A stretch of DNA of 47,344 nucleotides from Solirubrobacterales bacterium (GTDB taxonomy: Bacteria > Actinomycetota > Thermoleophilia > Solirubrobacterales > 70-9): contig SHVA01000018.1 of assembly GCA_009691195.1 (NCBI GenBank), positions 1 to 47,344 of the forward strand, read 5' to 3'. The translations under genes and the position numbers were made by a program. The notes beneath the pieces were generated by a model. The model was not told the origin of the DNA. It saw only the letters and a list, made by a program, of their open reading frames with translations, and did no database searches. Below are positions 7,456-17,378 of this stretch, in pieces; the first letter of the stretch is position 1, and every line of letters begins with the position of its first letter.

Positions 7456-8024
7456 GGGGCTGACGTTAGCGACGCGTCGTCGATGGCCCGGAGGGCCTCG
7501 TCGCGCTGGTGCTCCCAGGTGTCCGGCTCCTCCTCGATCAGGCCGGGCCGGAGCACGTCCTGCAGCTCGGCCTGGGCGAGGATGTCCTCGATCGTCGTCT
7601 CGCTGCCCTCGCGCGCGTCGAGCTCGGCGAGGCGGCGGCGCGCGGCCTGGACGGCGCGCACCTCCTCGGCGAGGGAGCCGGCGCGAACGGGCTCGTCGGT
7701 GGTGGAGCGGGTCCAGCCCTCTCCTGCGAGGCTGGCCTCGAGGTACCTGTGGAGGATGCGGACCTCGCGCCTGGATGCGCGCCGGGCCTTCCTGCCCGCG
7801 CCGGTGTAGGCGTCCCAGGAGCGGGCGAAGGTCGCGTAGTCGGTGCGGCCGCCGTTTCGGTGGGCGGCGAGCATCGGGCAGACCCCGCCGCGCTTGTCGG
7901 TGTAGGCGCCGACGATGATGCGGTTGGACTCGATCCCGCGGAGCATCGCCTCCTTGGTGTGGCGCGGAAGCGCCTCGACGGAGTTGCGAAGGCGGCGGCC
8001 CTGGTTTCTGCGTCTGGCCCTCAT
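7452..8024 (-). CDS. hypothetical protein, basic N-terminus, helical
   Basis: I do not recognise this 190-residue protein. From ATG 8024 it begins MRARRRNQGRRLRNSVEALP, a very basic segment, then TKEAMLRGIESNRIIVGAYTD, a Cys-containing GGVCPMLAAHRNGG and a helical, charged C-terminal half with two stretches of alternating Glu and Arg (AEEVRAVQAARRRLAELDA). No membrane segments or signal peptide are seen. An in-frame start at 8081 would add 19 residues without family-like character, so I prefer 8024, although no strong ribosome binding site precedes either. The stop overlaps the CTG start of the GT2 gene. The basic N-terminus hints at nucleic-acid binding, but nothing in the sequence proves it. 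Confidence 0.6.
   Translation of the reverse strand: MRARRRNQGRRLRNSVEALPRHTKEAMLRGIESNRIIVGAYTDKRGGVCPMLAAHRNGGRTDYATFARSWDAYTGAGRKARRASRREVRILHRYLEASLAGEGWTRSTTDEPVRAGSLAEEVRAVQAARRRLAELDAREGSETTIEDILAQAELQDVLRPGLIEEEPDTWEHQRDEALRAIDDASLTSAP
7463..7468 (-). promoter_or_regulatory. -10 hexamer TAACGT before the GT2 gene
   Basis: TAACGT ends 7 bases before the CTG at 7455, within the last codons of the upstream gene. It fits a leaderless internal promoter. Confidence 0.35.
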
Positions 8025-8124
8025 CGGTTCAAGGGATAGCGCGGTTTGCAGGTCAAAACCAGGCGTGGCTCCGAACGGCAATGGTTCTTGCGTCAGCCGT
8101 GCCTGAGGCGGCGCGGCGGCGTGT

Positions 8125-8652
8125 TCAGGCGACCAGTTCGGCGAGCAGCACGGCGCTGCCGAAGATGAAGGCGGCGGCGGTTACCGCACCGACGAGGCGC
8201 ACCGGGGGGCCGCCGTGGATCCCGGTCTCGTGGACGACGGCGTGGCCTCGCCCGCGGGCGATCAGCCAGCCGTTGACCGGGACGGCGAAGACGAAGGCGA
8301 CCGCCAGGGCGAAGGCGAGGCTGCCCCAGAAGAGGAGGTCGCCGAGTCCGGCGTCCATCGCGCCGGGGACGACGAGCATGATCAGGTTGTCCACGACCTC
8401 CATGGTGGCGATGCTGAGGGTGTCCGAGGCGAGGGCGATGGGGATCACGACGGCGAGGGCAATGCCCGCGCGGAGCAGCGGGATGCTCGTCAGCGTGTAG
8501 CCGAAGAGGAAGGCGAGGCTGATCGCGAGAAGGATCGTGGGGAGGTTGGCGAGGCCGAGGGCCGTGCCGATCGCGATGCCGGCGACCTCGCCGATGGCAC
8601 AGCCGGTGAGGCAGTGGAGAGTGGCGCTGACCGCGATGCCGTTCGGTCTCAT
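8125..8652 (-). CDS. DUF4396-type integral membrane protein
   Basis: This 175-residue protein has about five hydrophobic segments. Its N-terminal motif ATLHCLTGCAIGEVAGIAIG is the signature I associate with DUF4396 proteins, with a paired His-Cys and Cys in the first membrane segment that could bind a metal. A second feature is the acidic-polar membrane stretch SIATMEVVDNLIMLVVPGAM. The start is ATG 8652: any longer frame would run through the operator, and a TATAAT box ends 6 bases before this ATG, so translation is probably leaderless. The CsoR-like palindrome in the promoter suggests induction by copper or a related signal. No known copper gene (copA, csoR) lies in the window, so a metal role is inference. 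Confidence 0.7.
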   Translation of the reverse strand: MRPNGIAVSATLHCLTGCAIGEVAGIAIGTALGLANLPTILLAISLAFLFGYTLTSIPLLRAGIALAVVIPIALASDTLSIATMEVVDNLIMLVVPGAMDAGLGDLLFWGSLAFALAVAFVFAVPVNGWLIARGRGHAVVHETGIHGGPPVRLVGAVTAAAFIFGSAVLLAELVA

Positions 8653-8658
8653 GCCACC

Positions 8659-8679
8659 ATTATACCCCCTAGGGGTATA
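8659..8679 (-). promoter_or_regulatory. consensus promoter with CsoR-like operator
   Basis: Positions 8661-8679 form an inverted repeat with arms TATACCCC and GGGGTATA around a 3-base centre, the shape known for CsoR-family copper-sensing repressors. The right part on the minus strand overlaps a perfect TATAAT (8664-8659), and TTGAAC/TTTGAA lies 15-16 bases upstream as a -35. A bound repressor would block polymerase directly. The RNA would start at or next to the ATG at 8652. Confidence 0.7.
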
Positions 8680-8728
8680 GTTCAAAGAGGCGCGAGGGGT
8701 ACGCGCGGAGCGCGGGTTCGCGATTGCC

Positions 8729-8734
8729 TAGGGT
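8729..8734 (+). promoter_or_regulatory. -10 hexamer TAGGGT, leaderless start of the glycosyltransferase
   Basis: TAGGGT ends 7 bases before GTG 8742. It therefore favours the GTG over the earlier TTG at 8724. Confidence 0.5.
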
Positions 8735-8741
8735 CCGGCGG

Positions 8742-9968
8742 GTGAGCGAGCGAAGGTTGACCCTGCTGGTGGCCGCATTCGGCGATCCGGGGCATGCCTT
8801 CCCGGCGATCGCGCTGGGGCGCGAGCTTCATCGACGCGGCCACAGGGTGGTGCTCGAGACGTGGGAGCAGTGGCGCGAGGCCGTGGAATCGGAGGGGCTC
8901 GAGTTCACGGCGGCGCAGGAGTACACGGTGTTCCCGCCTCCCGGCCCCGATACGCCGGATGGGGAGACGGCCGCGGCGGCGGCGCGGGCGCTGGCGCGGT
9001 TGATCGATGGGCTGAAGCCCCACCTGGTGGTGAGTGACATTCTCACGCTCGCCCCCACGCTGGCCGCCGAGGTGGCGGGGGTGCCGCGGGTGACGCTGAT
9101 TCCGCACGTGTACCCGGTGCAGCAGCCGGGGATGCCGATCTTCTCGCTCGGTTTGCAGCCGCCGCGCACGTTCTTCGGCCGGCTGGGGTGGCGCGCATGG
9201 CTGCCGCTGGTGAATGCCGGGCTGCGGAAGGGGCGACGGGATATGAATGAGACGCGGGCGCAGCTCGGGTTGGCGCCACTGGAGCGCTTCCACGGTGGGA
9301 TCAGCGAGGAGCTGGCGTTGGTGGCAACGCTTCCGCAGCTCGAGTACCCGCGCGAGTGGCCCGCCCACGTTGAGGTGAGTGGGCCGCTCTTCTTCGAGCT
9401 GCCCTACGAGGATGTGGAGCTTCCCGATGGCGAGGGGCCGCTGGTGGTGATTGCGCCGAGCACCTCGCAGGACCCGAAGTGCGAGCTGCTGCACGCGGCG
9501 CTGGCGGGATTGGCGGATGAGCCGGTGCGAGTATTGGCGACGACGAACAAGCACCGGCCGATCGAGCCGATCGAGGTGCCGGCGAATGCCCGGCTCGAGC
9601 CGTGGCTCTCGTACTCGCAGGCGATGGATGTCGCCGACTTGGTGATCTGCCACGGCGGCCACGGCACGGTCGCCCGCTCGCTGGCGGCCGGCGTTCCCGT
9701 GCTGGTCTGCCCCTCGGTCGGCGACATGGCGGAGAATGGCGCCAGGGTCGCGTGGTCGGGAGCGGGCCTCTCCCTCCCCCGCCGCCTGCTCTCCCCCCGC
9801 GGCGTCCGCCTCGCGACCCGCCGCATCCTCGGCGACGGCGCTTACACCGCCCGAGCCCAGGAGCTCGCCGCCTGGTCAGCCGCCCACGACGGCGCCGCGC
9901 GCGCGGCGGATTTGGTGGAGGAGGAGGCCAGAAACACGACGGGCCGGCTCTCGCCGGCCCGTGCGTGA
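8742..9968 (+). CDS. glycosyltransferase of the MGT/GT1 (UGT-like, GT-B fold) family
   Basis: This 408-residue protein has two Rossmann-like halves. The N-terminal half has LLVAAFGDPGHAFPAIALGREL, the usual acceptor-side glycine/histidine motif of macrolide-type transferases, and SDILTLAPTLAAEVAGVP. The C-terminal half has VVIAPSTSQ, a donor-binding segment LEPWLSYSQAMDVADLVICHGGHGTVARSLAAGVP with the conserved HGG-x-GT motif, and PSVGDMAENGARV. It should transfer a sugar from a nucleotide donor to a small molecule or lipid. The start is GTG 8742, exactly 7 bases after TAGGGT; a TTG at 8724 would lie upstream of that hexamer. The gene is divergent from the DUF4396 gene and ends at a strong hairpin. 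Confidence 0.82.
   Translation: MSERRLTLLVAAFGDPGHAFPAIALGRELHRRGHRVVLETWEQWREAVESEGLEFTAAQEYTVFPPPGPDTPDGETAAAAARALARLIDGLKPHLVVSDILTLAPTLAAEVAGVPRVTLIPHVYPVQQPGMPIFSLGLQPPRTFFGRLGWRAWLPLVNAGLRKGRRDMNETRAQLGLAPLERFHGGISEELALVATLPQLEYPREWPAHVEVSGPLFFELPYEDVELPDGEGPLVVIAPSTSQDPKCELLHAALAGLADEPVRVLATTNKHRPIEPIEVPANARLEPWLSYSQAMDVADLVICHGGHGTVARSLAAGVPVLVCPSVGDMAENGARVAWSGAGLSLPRRLLSPRGVRLATRRILGDGAYTARAQELAAWSAAHDGAARAADLVEEEARNTTGRLSPARA
9935..9967. terminator. bidirectional hairpin between the glycosyltransferase and tRNA-Asn
   Basis: The core is a perfect stem ACGGGCCGGC/GCCGGCCCGT around TCTC (9939-9962), lengthened by CACG/CGTG with one bulged G. It lies over the glycosyltransferase stop and just downstream of the tRNA. 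On the minus strand it is followed by a modest T-rich tail (TCGTGTTTCT); on the plus strand there is no T run. Confidence 0.55.
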
Positions 9969-9981
9969 TTCGTGACAGAGA

Positions 9982-10054
9982 CTCCGGGGGTGGGGCTCGA
10001 ACCCACAACCTCTCGGTTAACAGCCGAGCGCTCGACCAGTCGAGCTGCCCCGGA
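9982..10054 (-). tRNA. tRNA-Asn (anticodon GTT)
   Basis: The gene is complete at 73 bases. The acceptor stem pairs TCCGGGG with CCCCGGA, followed by discriminator G. The D-arm is GCTC...GAGC, the anticodon stem-loop is CTCGG-CTGTTAA-CCGAG with anticodon GTT, and the T-arm is GTGGG-TTCGAGC-CCCAC. The CCA end is not encoded. It is transcribed leftwards towards the bidirectional hairpin. Confidence 0.95.
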
Positions 10055-10070
10055 CTGGCACGGTTGGGTT

Positions 10071-10262
10071 TTACACGATGAGAAAGCCGAACAGTGCTAC
10101 CCCGGACAACCCCAGAAACACAAACCACAAGCATCGCCAGAGAATTTGCCGCGCCATCGCTGGCGCTGCGATCTCACGATTCCTCAGCCCCGAATTCTGG
10201 AAGCGCCTGGCCGCCCCACTCAACCTCTGGATGACAGTTGGCAGTGAAGTCGTCGTAGCCAC
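10071..10262 (-). CDS. possible small membrane protein, uncertain
   Basis: A 63-residue frame starting at GTG 10262 ends with a hydrophobic segment (WRCLWFVFLGLSGVALFGFLIV) and has a polar, basic N-terminal part. This would suit a C-terminally anchored single-pass protein. There is no clear ribosome binding site and no -10 hexamer at the leaderless distance. The region is less GC-rich than its surroundings. It lies in the 314-base gap between dnaG and tRNA-Asn, where nothing else is coding. It may be chance. Confidence 0.25.
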   Translation of the reverse strand: MATTTSLPTVIQRLSGAARRFQNSGLRNREIAAPAMARQILWRCLWFVFLGLSGVALFGFLIV

Positions 10263-10286
10263 AGAGGATGCAGGCGCCTCCGCAGT

Positions 10287-10309
10287 TTGTCTACCTGTTT
10301 AATAGACAA
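10287..10309. repeat. AT-rich inverted repeat downstream of dnaG
   Basis: Perfect 7-base arms TTGTCTA (10287-10293) and TAGACAA (10303-10309) flank the spacer CCTGTTTAA. It stands out as AT-rich in a GC-rich intergenic region. It could be a protein-binding site or part of the dnaG terminator; nothing decides between them. A second small hairpin (GGGTC/GACCC) lies near 10345-10358. Confidence 0.45.
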
Positions 10310-10368
10310 CACCACCACGGAGGACGCGGGTGCCGGGGGGTGCCGGGTCACGGGACCCCGAGCCGGAG

Positions 10369-12141
10369 TCAGGCCCCGAGGGTCTCGACGCCGGCGATGC
10401 GGTCGGTCAGCTCGGCGCGCTCCTGGAGCAGCTCGGCTCGGCGCCCCTCGTCCTGGGACTCGGTTGCCGCCGCGATCCGGTCCTCCAGCCGCTGCTGCTC
10501 GAGCAGCATGAAGTTGATCTCCATCGCCTCGGCCAGGGCCGGCTCGCGCTCGGAGTCCATCACCAGCCGGGTCACGAGCGATACCAGCTCCTGGTCATCG
10601 CGCGGCAACCCGACCATCGGATCGTCGAGGTGGTCCTGGAGCCAGGCGAGCACCCGTCCTCCCAGGGCGGAGAGGTGCTCGGGCTGCAACCTCTGGACAT
10701 ACGCCCTCCCCCGCTCCGGGTCCTTCATGCACATCTGCAGCAGTGCCCGCTCGCGCAGCTCGCGCGGCGTCAGCAGCGCCCTGGCCTCGGGTTCCGCGGG
10801 CCCACGCTCCTCGGTCCTCTCACCCTCTCCCTCACCATCCCCCGGCCTCACGCTCCGGATCCTCTCTGTCACCAGGCTCGAATCGGTGTCGAGCCGGTCG
10901 GCCACCACCCTGACCAACTCGTCCCGCCCCAAGGCCGCCCCCATCGCCGCGAGCACCGGCGCCACCTCGCCCAGCGCCCGCTCCCTCCCCGCGACGCTGT
11001 CGAGGTCGGCGCGGTCGAGCGCCGTTCGCACCTGGAAGGTCGGCAGGTCCACCGCGGCGGCAAGCGCAGCGTCGAACTCCTCCGGCCCCCCGTCGGCGAG
11101 CATGTCGGCCGGGTCCTTGTCCTTCGGCATCGCGGCGACCGAGATCGCCATCCGCCCGCTTCCCGCCACCCGCTGCGCCCGGATCATCGCGTCGGCGCCC
11201 GCCTGGTCGGCGTCGAGCGCCAGCACCACGTCGTCGGTGAGGCTGCCGATCATCTTCAACTGCTCCGGCGTTACCGCGGTCCCCATGATCGCCACGGACT
11301 CCTCGACGCCGGCCTGGTGCAGCGCCAGCACGTCGGTATAACCCTCGACCAGGATCGCGCGCGTCGCCCTGGTGATCGCCCGTGCGGCCCGATCAATGCC
11401 ATACAGCGTGCGGCTCTTGCGGTAGAGCTCGCCCTCGGGTGAGTTCAGGTACTTCGGCTTGGAGTCCGCGCTCATCGCCCGGGCGCCGAAGCCGAGGATC
11501 CTCCCGCGCTGATCGCGGATGGGGAACACGATCCGCGCCCGGAAGCGGTCGTAGTGCCCACCCTTGCGGCCGGGCTGGATCAGCCCCGCGGCCTTCAGCT
11601 CCTCGACCGAGAAGCCCGCGCGCTGGCCCCGCGTCAGCACCTGGTCCCAGGCGCTGGGCGCAAAGCCGACGCCGAACGCGCGCAGGACCTCATCCTTCAA
11701 CCCACGGCCGAGCAGGTACTCCCGGGCCTTGGCGGCCTTCGGCGACTCCCAGAGGAAGGACGAGTAGAAGGCGCCGGTGCGCTCGAGCAGCTCGAACAGA
11801 CGCCCCCGGCGCCGCCGCGCCGCCTCCGCGCGCGGATCCTCGGCCTCGCGCTCGATCTCGACCCCGAAGCGCGCGGCCAACGACTCGATCGCGTCGGGGA
11901 ACTCGAGCCCGTCCATCTCCTGGACAAAGCGGATCACGTCGCCTCCAACCCCGCAGCCGAAGCAGTGGTAGACCTTCGCCGCCGGATCGACCGAGAACGA
12001 CGGCGTTCGCTCGTCGTGGAACGGGCAGAGCCCAGTGAAGCGCTGCCCCGAGCGCCGCAGGTCGGTGTGGGCCGAGACGACCTCGACGATGTCGGTCGCC
12101 TCGCGCACCCGGTCGATCGTCTCTGGAGTGAAGAGCGCCAT
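10369..12141 (-). CDS. dnaG: DNA primase DnaG
   Basis: The 590-residue protein synthesises RNA primers at the replication fork. The N-terminal zinc-binding domain has CPFHDERTPSFSVDP and YHCFGCGVGGDVIRF, with ligands C-x2-H...C-x2-C in the first 65 residues. The catalytic TOPRIM core has VEGYTDVLALHQAG (acidic Glu), VLALDADQAGADA (DxD) and the basic patch KPKYLNSPEGELYRKSRTLYG. The C-terminal helicase-binding region is present and preceded by an acidic Gly/Glu linker. Length is normal. The start ATG 12141 gives the standard MALFTPETIDRVREATDIVEVV. It lies 19 bases after dgt, in the same orientation, and is probably cotranscribed. Confidence 0.97.
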   Translation of the reverse strand: MALFTPETIDRVREATDIVEVVSAHTDLRRSGQRFTGLCPFHDERTPSFSVDPAAKVYHCFGCGVGGDVIRFVQEMDGLEFPDAIESLAARFGVEIEREAEDPRAEAARRRRGRLFELLERTGAFYSSFLWESPKAAKAREYLLGRGLKDEVLRAFGVGFAPSAWDQVLTRGQRAGFSVEELKAAGLIQPGRKGGHYDRFRARIVFPIRDQRGRILGFGARAMSADSKPKYLNSPEGELYRKSRTLYGIDRAARAITRATRAILVEGYTDVLALHQAGVEESVAIMGTAVTPEQLKMIGSLTDDVVLALDADQAGADAMIRAQRVAGSGRMAISVAAMPKDKDPADMLADGGPEEFDAALAAAVDLPTFQVRTALDRADLDSVAGRERALGEVAPVLAAMGAALGRDELVRVVADRLDTDSSLVTERIRSVRPGDGEGEGERTEERGPAEPEARALLTPRELRERALLQMCMKDPERGRAYVQRLQPEHLSALGGRVLAWLQDHLDDPMVGLPRDDQELVSLVTRLVMDSEREPALAEAMEINFMLLEQQRLEDRIAAATESQDEGRRAELLQERAELTDRIAGVETLGA

Positions 12142-12160
12142 CAGGATCTAGGTTGCCAGG

Positions 12161-13190
12161 TCATGAGGGAGATCCCTCCGGCAGCGACAGCTCCTCGAAG
12201 CGCGCGAGCGCGAAGCGGTCGGTCATCCCCGCCAGGTAGTCGATCACCCGCTGGAGCTCTTCGGCGTCGGGGTCGTAGACCGGCACCTCGTCCGGGTTGG
12301 CGAGATGGTGGTCGAACAGGGCCCGCAGGGCCAGCCGCACCCGCTCCTGCTCACCTCGCGCGGCATCACCGAGGTAGACACGGTCGAACATGAACTTGCG
12401 CAGCCGCAGCATCGCCCCGCCGATCGGCTCGCTCTGCACGATCTCCCCGGCGTCGGCCGAGCGCTCGACCATGTCGGTGACCAGGGTGTCGATCCGCTTT
12501 GACCCGGTCGAGCCCAGGAGATCGATCTCCCTCGCCGGCAGGTCCGCCTCGGTGATGATTCCCGCCCGGAGCGCGTCGTCGATGTCGTGGTTTATGTAGG
12601 CGACGCGGTCAACGATCCGCACGACCATCCCCTCCAGAGTGCCGGGGCGGTCGGGGCCCGTGTGCTTGAGGATGCCGTCGCGCACCTGCTCGGTCAGGTT
12701 GAGCCCGCGGCCGTCGCGCTCCAGGGTCTCCACCACCCGCACCGACTGCTCGTTGTGGCGGAAGTGGCCCTCGTGCTCGCTCAGCGCCTGGTCGAGGGCC
12801 TCCTCCCCGATGTGCCCGAAGGGGGGGTGCCCGAGGTCGTGCCCCAGCCCGATCGCCTCGGTCAGATCCTCGTTGAGCCCCAACGCCCGCGCCACCGTGC
12901 GCGAGATCCCGCAGGCCTCGAGCGTGTGGGTCAGCCTCGTCCGGTAGTGGTCGCCCTCGGGGGCGATGAACACCTGCGTCTTGTGCTTGAGCCGGCGGAA
13001 GGCCTTGGAGTGAACGATCCGGTCGCGGTCGCGCTGGAACGGCGTCCGCAGCGGGCTGTCGGGCTCCTCCTGCTCGCGGCAGGCCGGATAGGAGGGCGTG
13101 CCGACGCTCCAGAGGAACTCCCGCTCCCAGGCGCCGACCCGCTCCTGGAGCGGAAGCTCCGCGGGGGACGACATGGTGGCCCGCTCGCGC

Positions 13191-13198
<8 letters not shown>
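12161..13198 (-). CDS. dgt: deoxyguanosinetriphosphate triphosphohydrolase-like protein (HD domain)
   Basis: This 345-residue HD-domain enzyme belongs to the dGTPase family, which hydrolyses dNTPs to nucleosides and triphosphate. The metal site is visible as HYRTRLTHTLEACGISRT (His), then AIGLGHDLGHPPFGHIGE (His-Asp pair). The N-terminal FQRDRDRIVHSKAFRRLKHKTQV is the standard substrate-binding segment. The start ATG 13198 overlaps the end of ppdK by 8 bases. In many actinobacteria and firmicutes dgt precedes dnaG, as here, which supports both calls and a link to nucleotide supply for replication. Confidence 0.93.
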
Positions 13199-15923
<2,725 letters not shown>

Positions 15924-15956
15924 ATCTCTCCCTCAGACACAGGCGCCCGGCACTTG

Positions 15957-15962
15957 ATTCTA
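15957..15962 (-). promoter_or_regulatory. -10 hexamer TAGAAT of ppdK
   Basis: TAGAAT on the minus strand, 33 bases before the CTG at 15923, leaves room for the GGGAGAG ribosome binding site. No -35 consensus is apparent. Confidence 0.35.
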
Positions 15963-16004
15963 TGGCCGCCGCGCCCGCCGCAGGGGATCGCGGCCGCGAG
16001 CGGC

Positions 16005-16010
16005 TAGGGT
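16005..16010 (+). promoter_or_regulatory. -10 hexamer TAGGGT, leaderless start of the SDR gene
   Basis: TAGGGT ends 7 bases before GTG 16018, and no ribosome binding site lies between them. Confidence 0.5.
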
Positions 16011-16017
16011 TGCGCCC

Positions 16018-16785
16018 GTGACCCAGACCGCCCTGATCACCGGTGCCTCCTCGGGCATCGGGGAGGAGTTCGCCCGCGCCCTCTCGGCGCGGGGCTACGA
16101 CCTGATCCTTGTGGCCCGCCGTGAGGACCGCCTTCGCGACCTCGCCAAGGAGCTTCCGAGCACCGCGCACGTGATCAGCTGCGACCTGGGGAACGAGGCG
16201 GAGGCCCTGCCCGGCAAGGTCGCCGGCCTCGGCCTCGACGTGGACCTGCTCGTCAACAACGCAGGCTTCGGCACCTACGGCCGCTTCACCGAGATAGATG
16301 AGGGCCGCGACGCCGAGATGGTCCGCGTCAATTGCGAGGCCGTCGTGACCCTGACTCGAGCCTTCGTTCCGGCGATGGTCAAGCGAGGCTCCGGCGGCGT
16401 GATCGTGGTCGCCTCGACCGCGGGGCTGCAGCCGATCCCGTACGAGGCGACCTACGCCGCCAGCAAGGCCTTCGCGCTCAGCTTCACCGAGGCGCTGCAC
16501 ACCGAGCTTCGCGGCAGCGGGGTCAAGGCGATGGCCGTCAACCCCGGCCCGGTCCCCACCGAGTGGCAGGCAACCGCCGGCGACCTCGACGGGACGAAGC
16601 GCGTCCCCGGGGCGATCCCCGCCGCGCAGGTCGTGGAGGAGTCACTTCGGGCCTATGACAAGGGCAAGCGCGCGATCATCCCCGGCCGGACCATCCGCTG
16701 GTTCCTGAGGGCGACCGGTCCCGGGCCCAAGGCGACCAAACTCCGGGTCACCGAGAAGATCTACCGCCCCGACGACCCGGCCTAG
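16018..16785 (+). CDS. short-chain dehydrogenase/reductase (SDR family)
   Basis: This 255-residue classical SDR has ALITGASSGIGEEFARAL (cofactor glycines), VARREDRL (Arg after the second strand, suggesting NADP), LVNNAGFGTYG, the catalytic Ser in VVASTAGLQP and YAASKAFAL with the active Tyr and Lys. It resembles the DltE/YqjQ-like subgroup that often acts on acyl or short aldehyde substrates. The substrate is unknown. Translation starts at GTG 16018, immediately downstream of a leaderless-type -10. The stop TAG shares CTAG with the stop of the convergent secreted-protein gene. Confidence 0.85.
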   Translation: MTQTALITGASSGIGEEFARALSARGYDLILVARREDRLRDLAKELPSTAHVISCDLGNEAEALPGKVAGLGLDVDLLVNNAGFGTYGRFTEIDEGRDAEMVRVNCEAVVTLTRAFVPAMVKRGSGGVIVVASTAGLQPIPYEATYAASKAFALSFTEALHTELRGSGVKAMAVNPGPVPTEWQATAGDLDGTKRVPGAIPAAQVVEESLRAYDKGKRAIIPGRTIRWFLRATGPGPKATKLRVTEKIYRPDDPA

Positions 16786-17309
16786 GAGCCGCCGCCGGCG
16801 CGGCAGACGGGGATCGACGCCTTGCCGTCGCCCTTGCGGCACTTGTGCGCCGTCCACTTGCGGGGACCGTCCGTCGAGCAGTTGCTCAGGCTTGAGCTGG
16901 GGACGTCAAAGCTCGAGACCTCGTAGGTGCCGGCGGCCTTCATCCCCTGCTTGGTCACCTTGCCGCCGAAGGTCACGTTGTCGTAGCTGTAGGAGAAGCG
17001 TCCCTTGGTCAGCTTGACCCCCGGGTGCAGCTCGCCGGTGCCGCTCTCGAGGAAGGTGTTCCCCTCATCGCAGCTCAGCGGCACGATGTAGCTCTGGAAG
17101 TAGGTCATCCGGACCGGCTGGGTCTTTCCACCCTGCATCTTGGTCAGCAGCGTGAGGCCAAGCTGGACCTGGCCGCCGCCCTTGATCGTGCCCTCGGCGA
17201 AGCCGGGCCTGGTCAGCGCCTGGGCCGCCGGCGCGACCAGCGCCAGCGCCAGCAGCGAGATGAATCCGGTGATCAGCAGTCGTCTCATGAGCCCATGATG
17301 CCCGTTCAC
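16782..17309 (-). CDS. secreted hypothetical protein
   Basis: The protein has a clear Sec signal peptide (MRRLLITGFISLLALALVAPAAQA, cleavage probably after AQA) and about 140 mature residues. The mature part is predicted beta-rich, with three or four cysteines (PLSCDEG, LSNCSTDG, HKCRKG, PVCRAG) that could form two disulfides, and a Lys/Gly-rich C-terminus. I do not recognise a named domain. Two starts are possible: GTG 17309 or ATG 17288; the latter begins directly with the basic n-region and is the more natural signal peptide. It follows recO, separated by a hairpin, so it is probably its own unit. Confidence 0.65.
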   Translation of the reverse strand: MNGHHGLMRRLLITGFISLLALALVAPAAQALTRPGFAEGTIKGGGQVQLGLTLLTKMQGGKTQPVRMTYFQSYIVPLSCDEGNTFLESGTGELHPGVKLTKGRFSYSYDNVTFGGKVTKQGMKAAGTYEVSSFDVPSSSLSNCSTDGPRKWTAHKCRKGDGKASIPVCRAGGGS

Positions 17310-17342
17310 GGAGTCCGAAACACGGCCTAAGGCGTCACGGAG

Positions 17343-17371
17343 CGGGCCAGCCTTGGCCCGAAGCGGGCCAA
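17343..17371. terminator. overlapping alternative hairpins downstream of recO
   Basis: The segment TTGGCCCG (17353-17360) can pair with CGGGCCA before it (17343-17349) or with CGGGCCAA after it (17364-17371), so two mutually exclusive stems exist. It lies 8 bases after the recO stop and could terminate recO transcripts, but no T run follows. Confidence 0.4.
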
Positions 17372-17378
17372 CCCCTGC

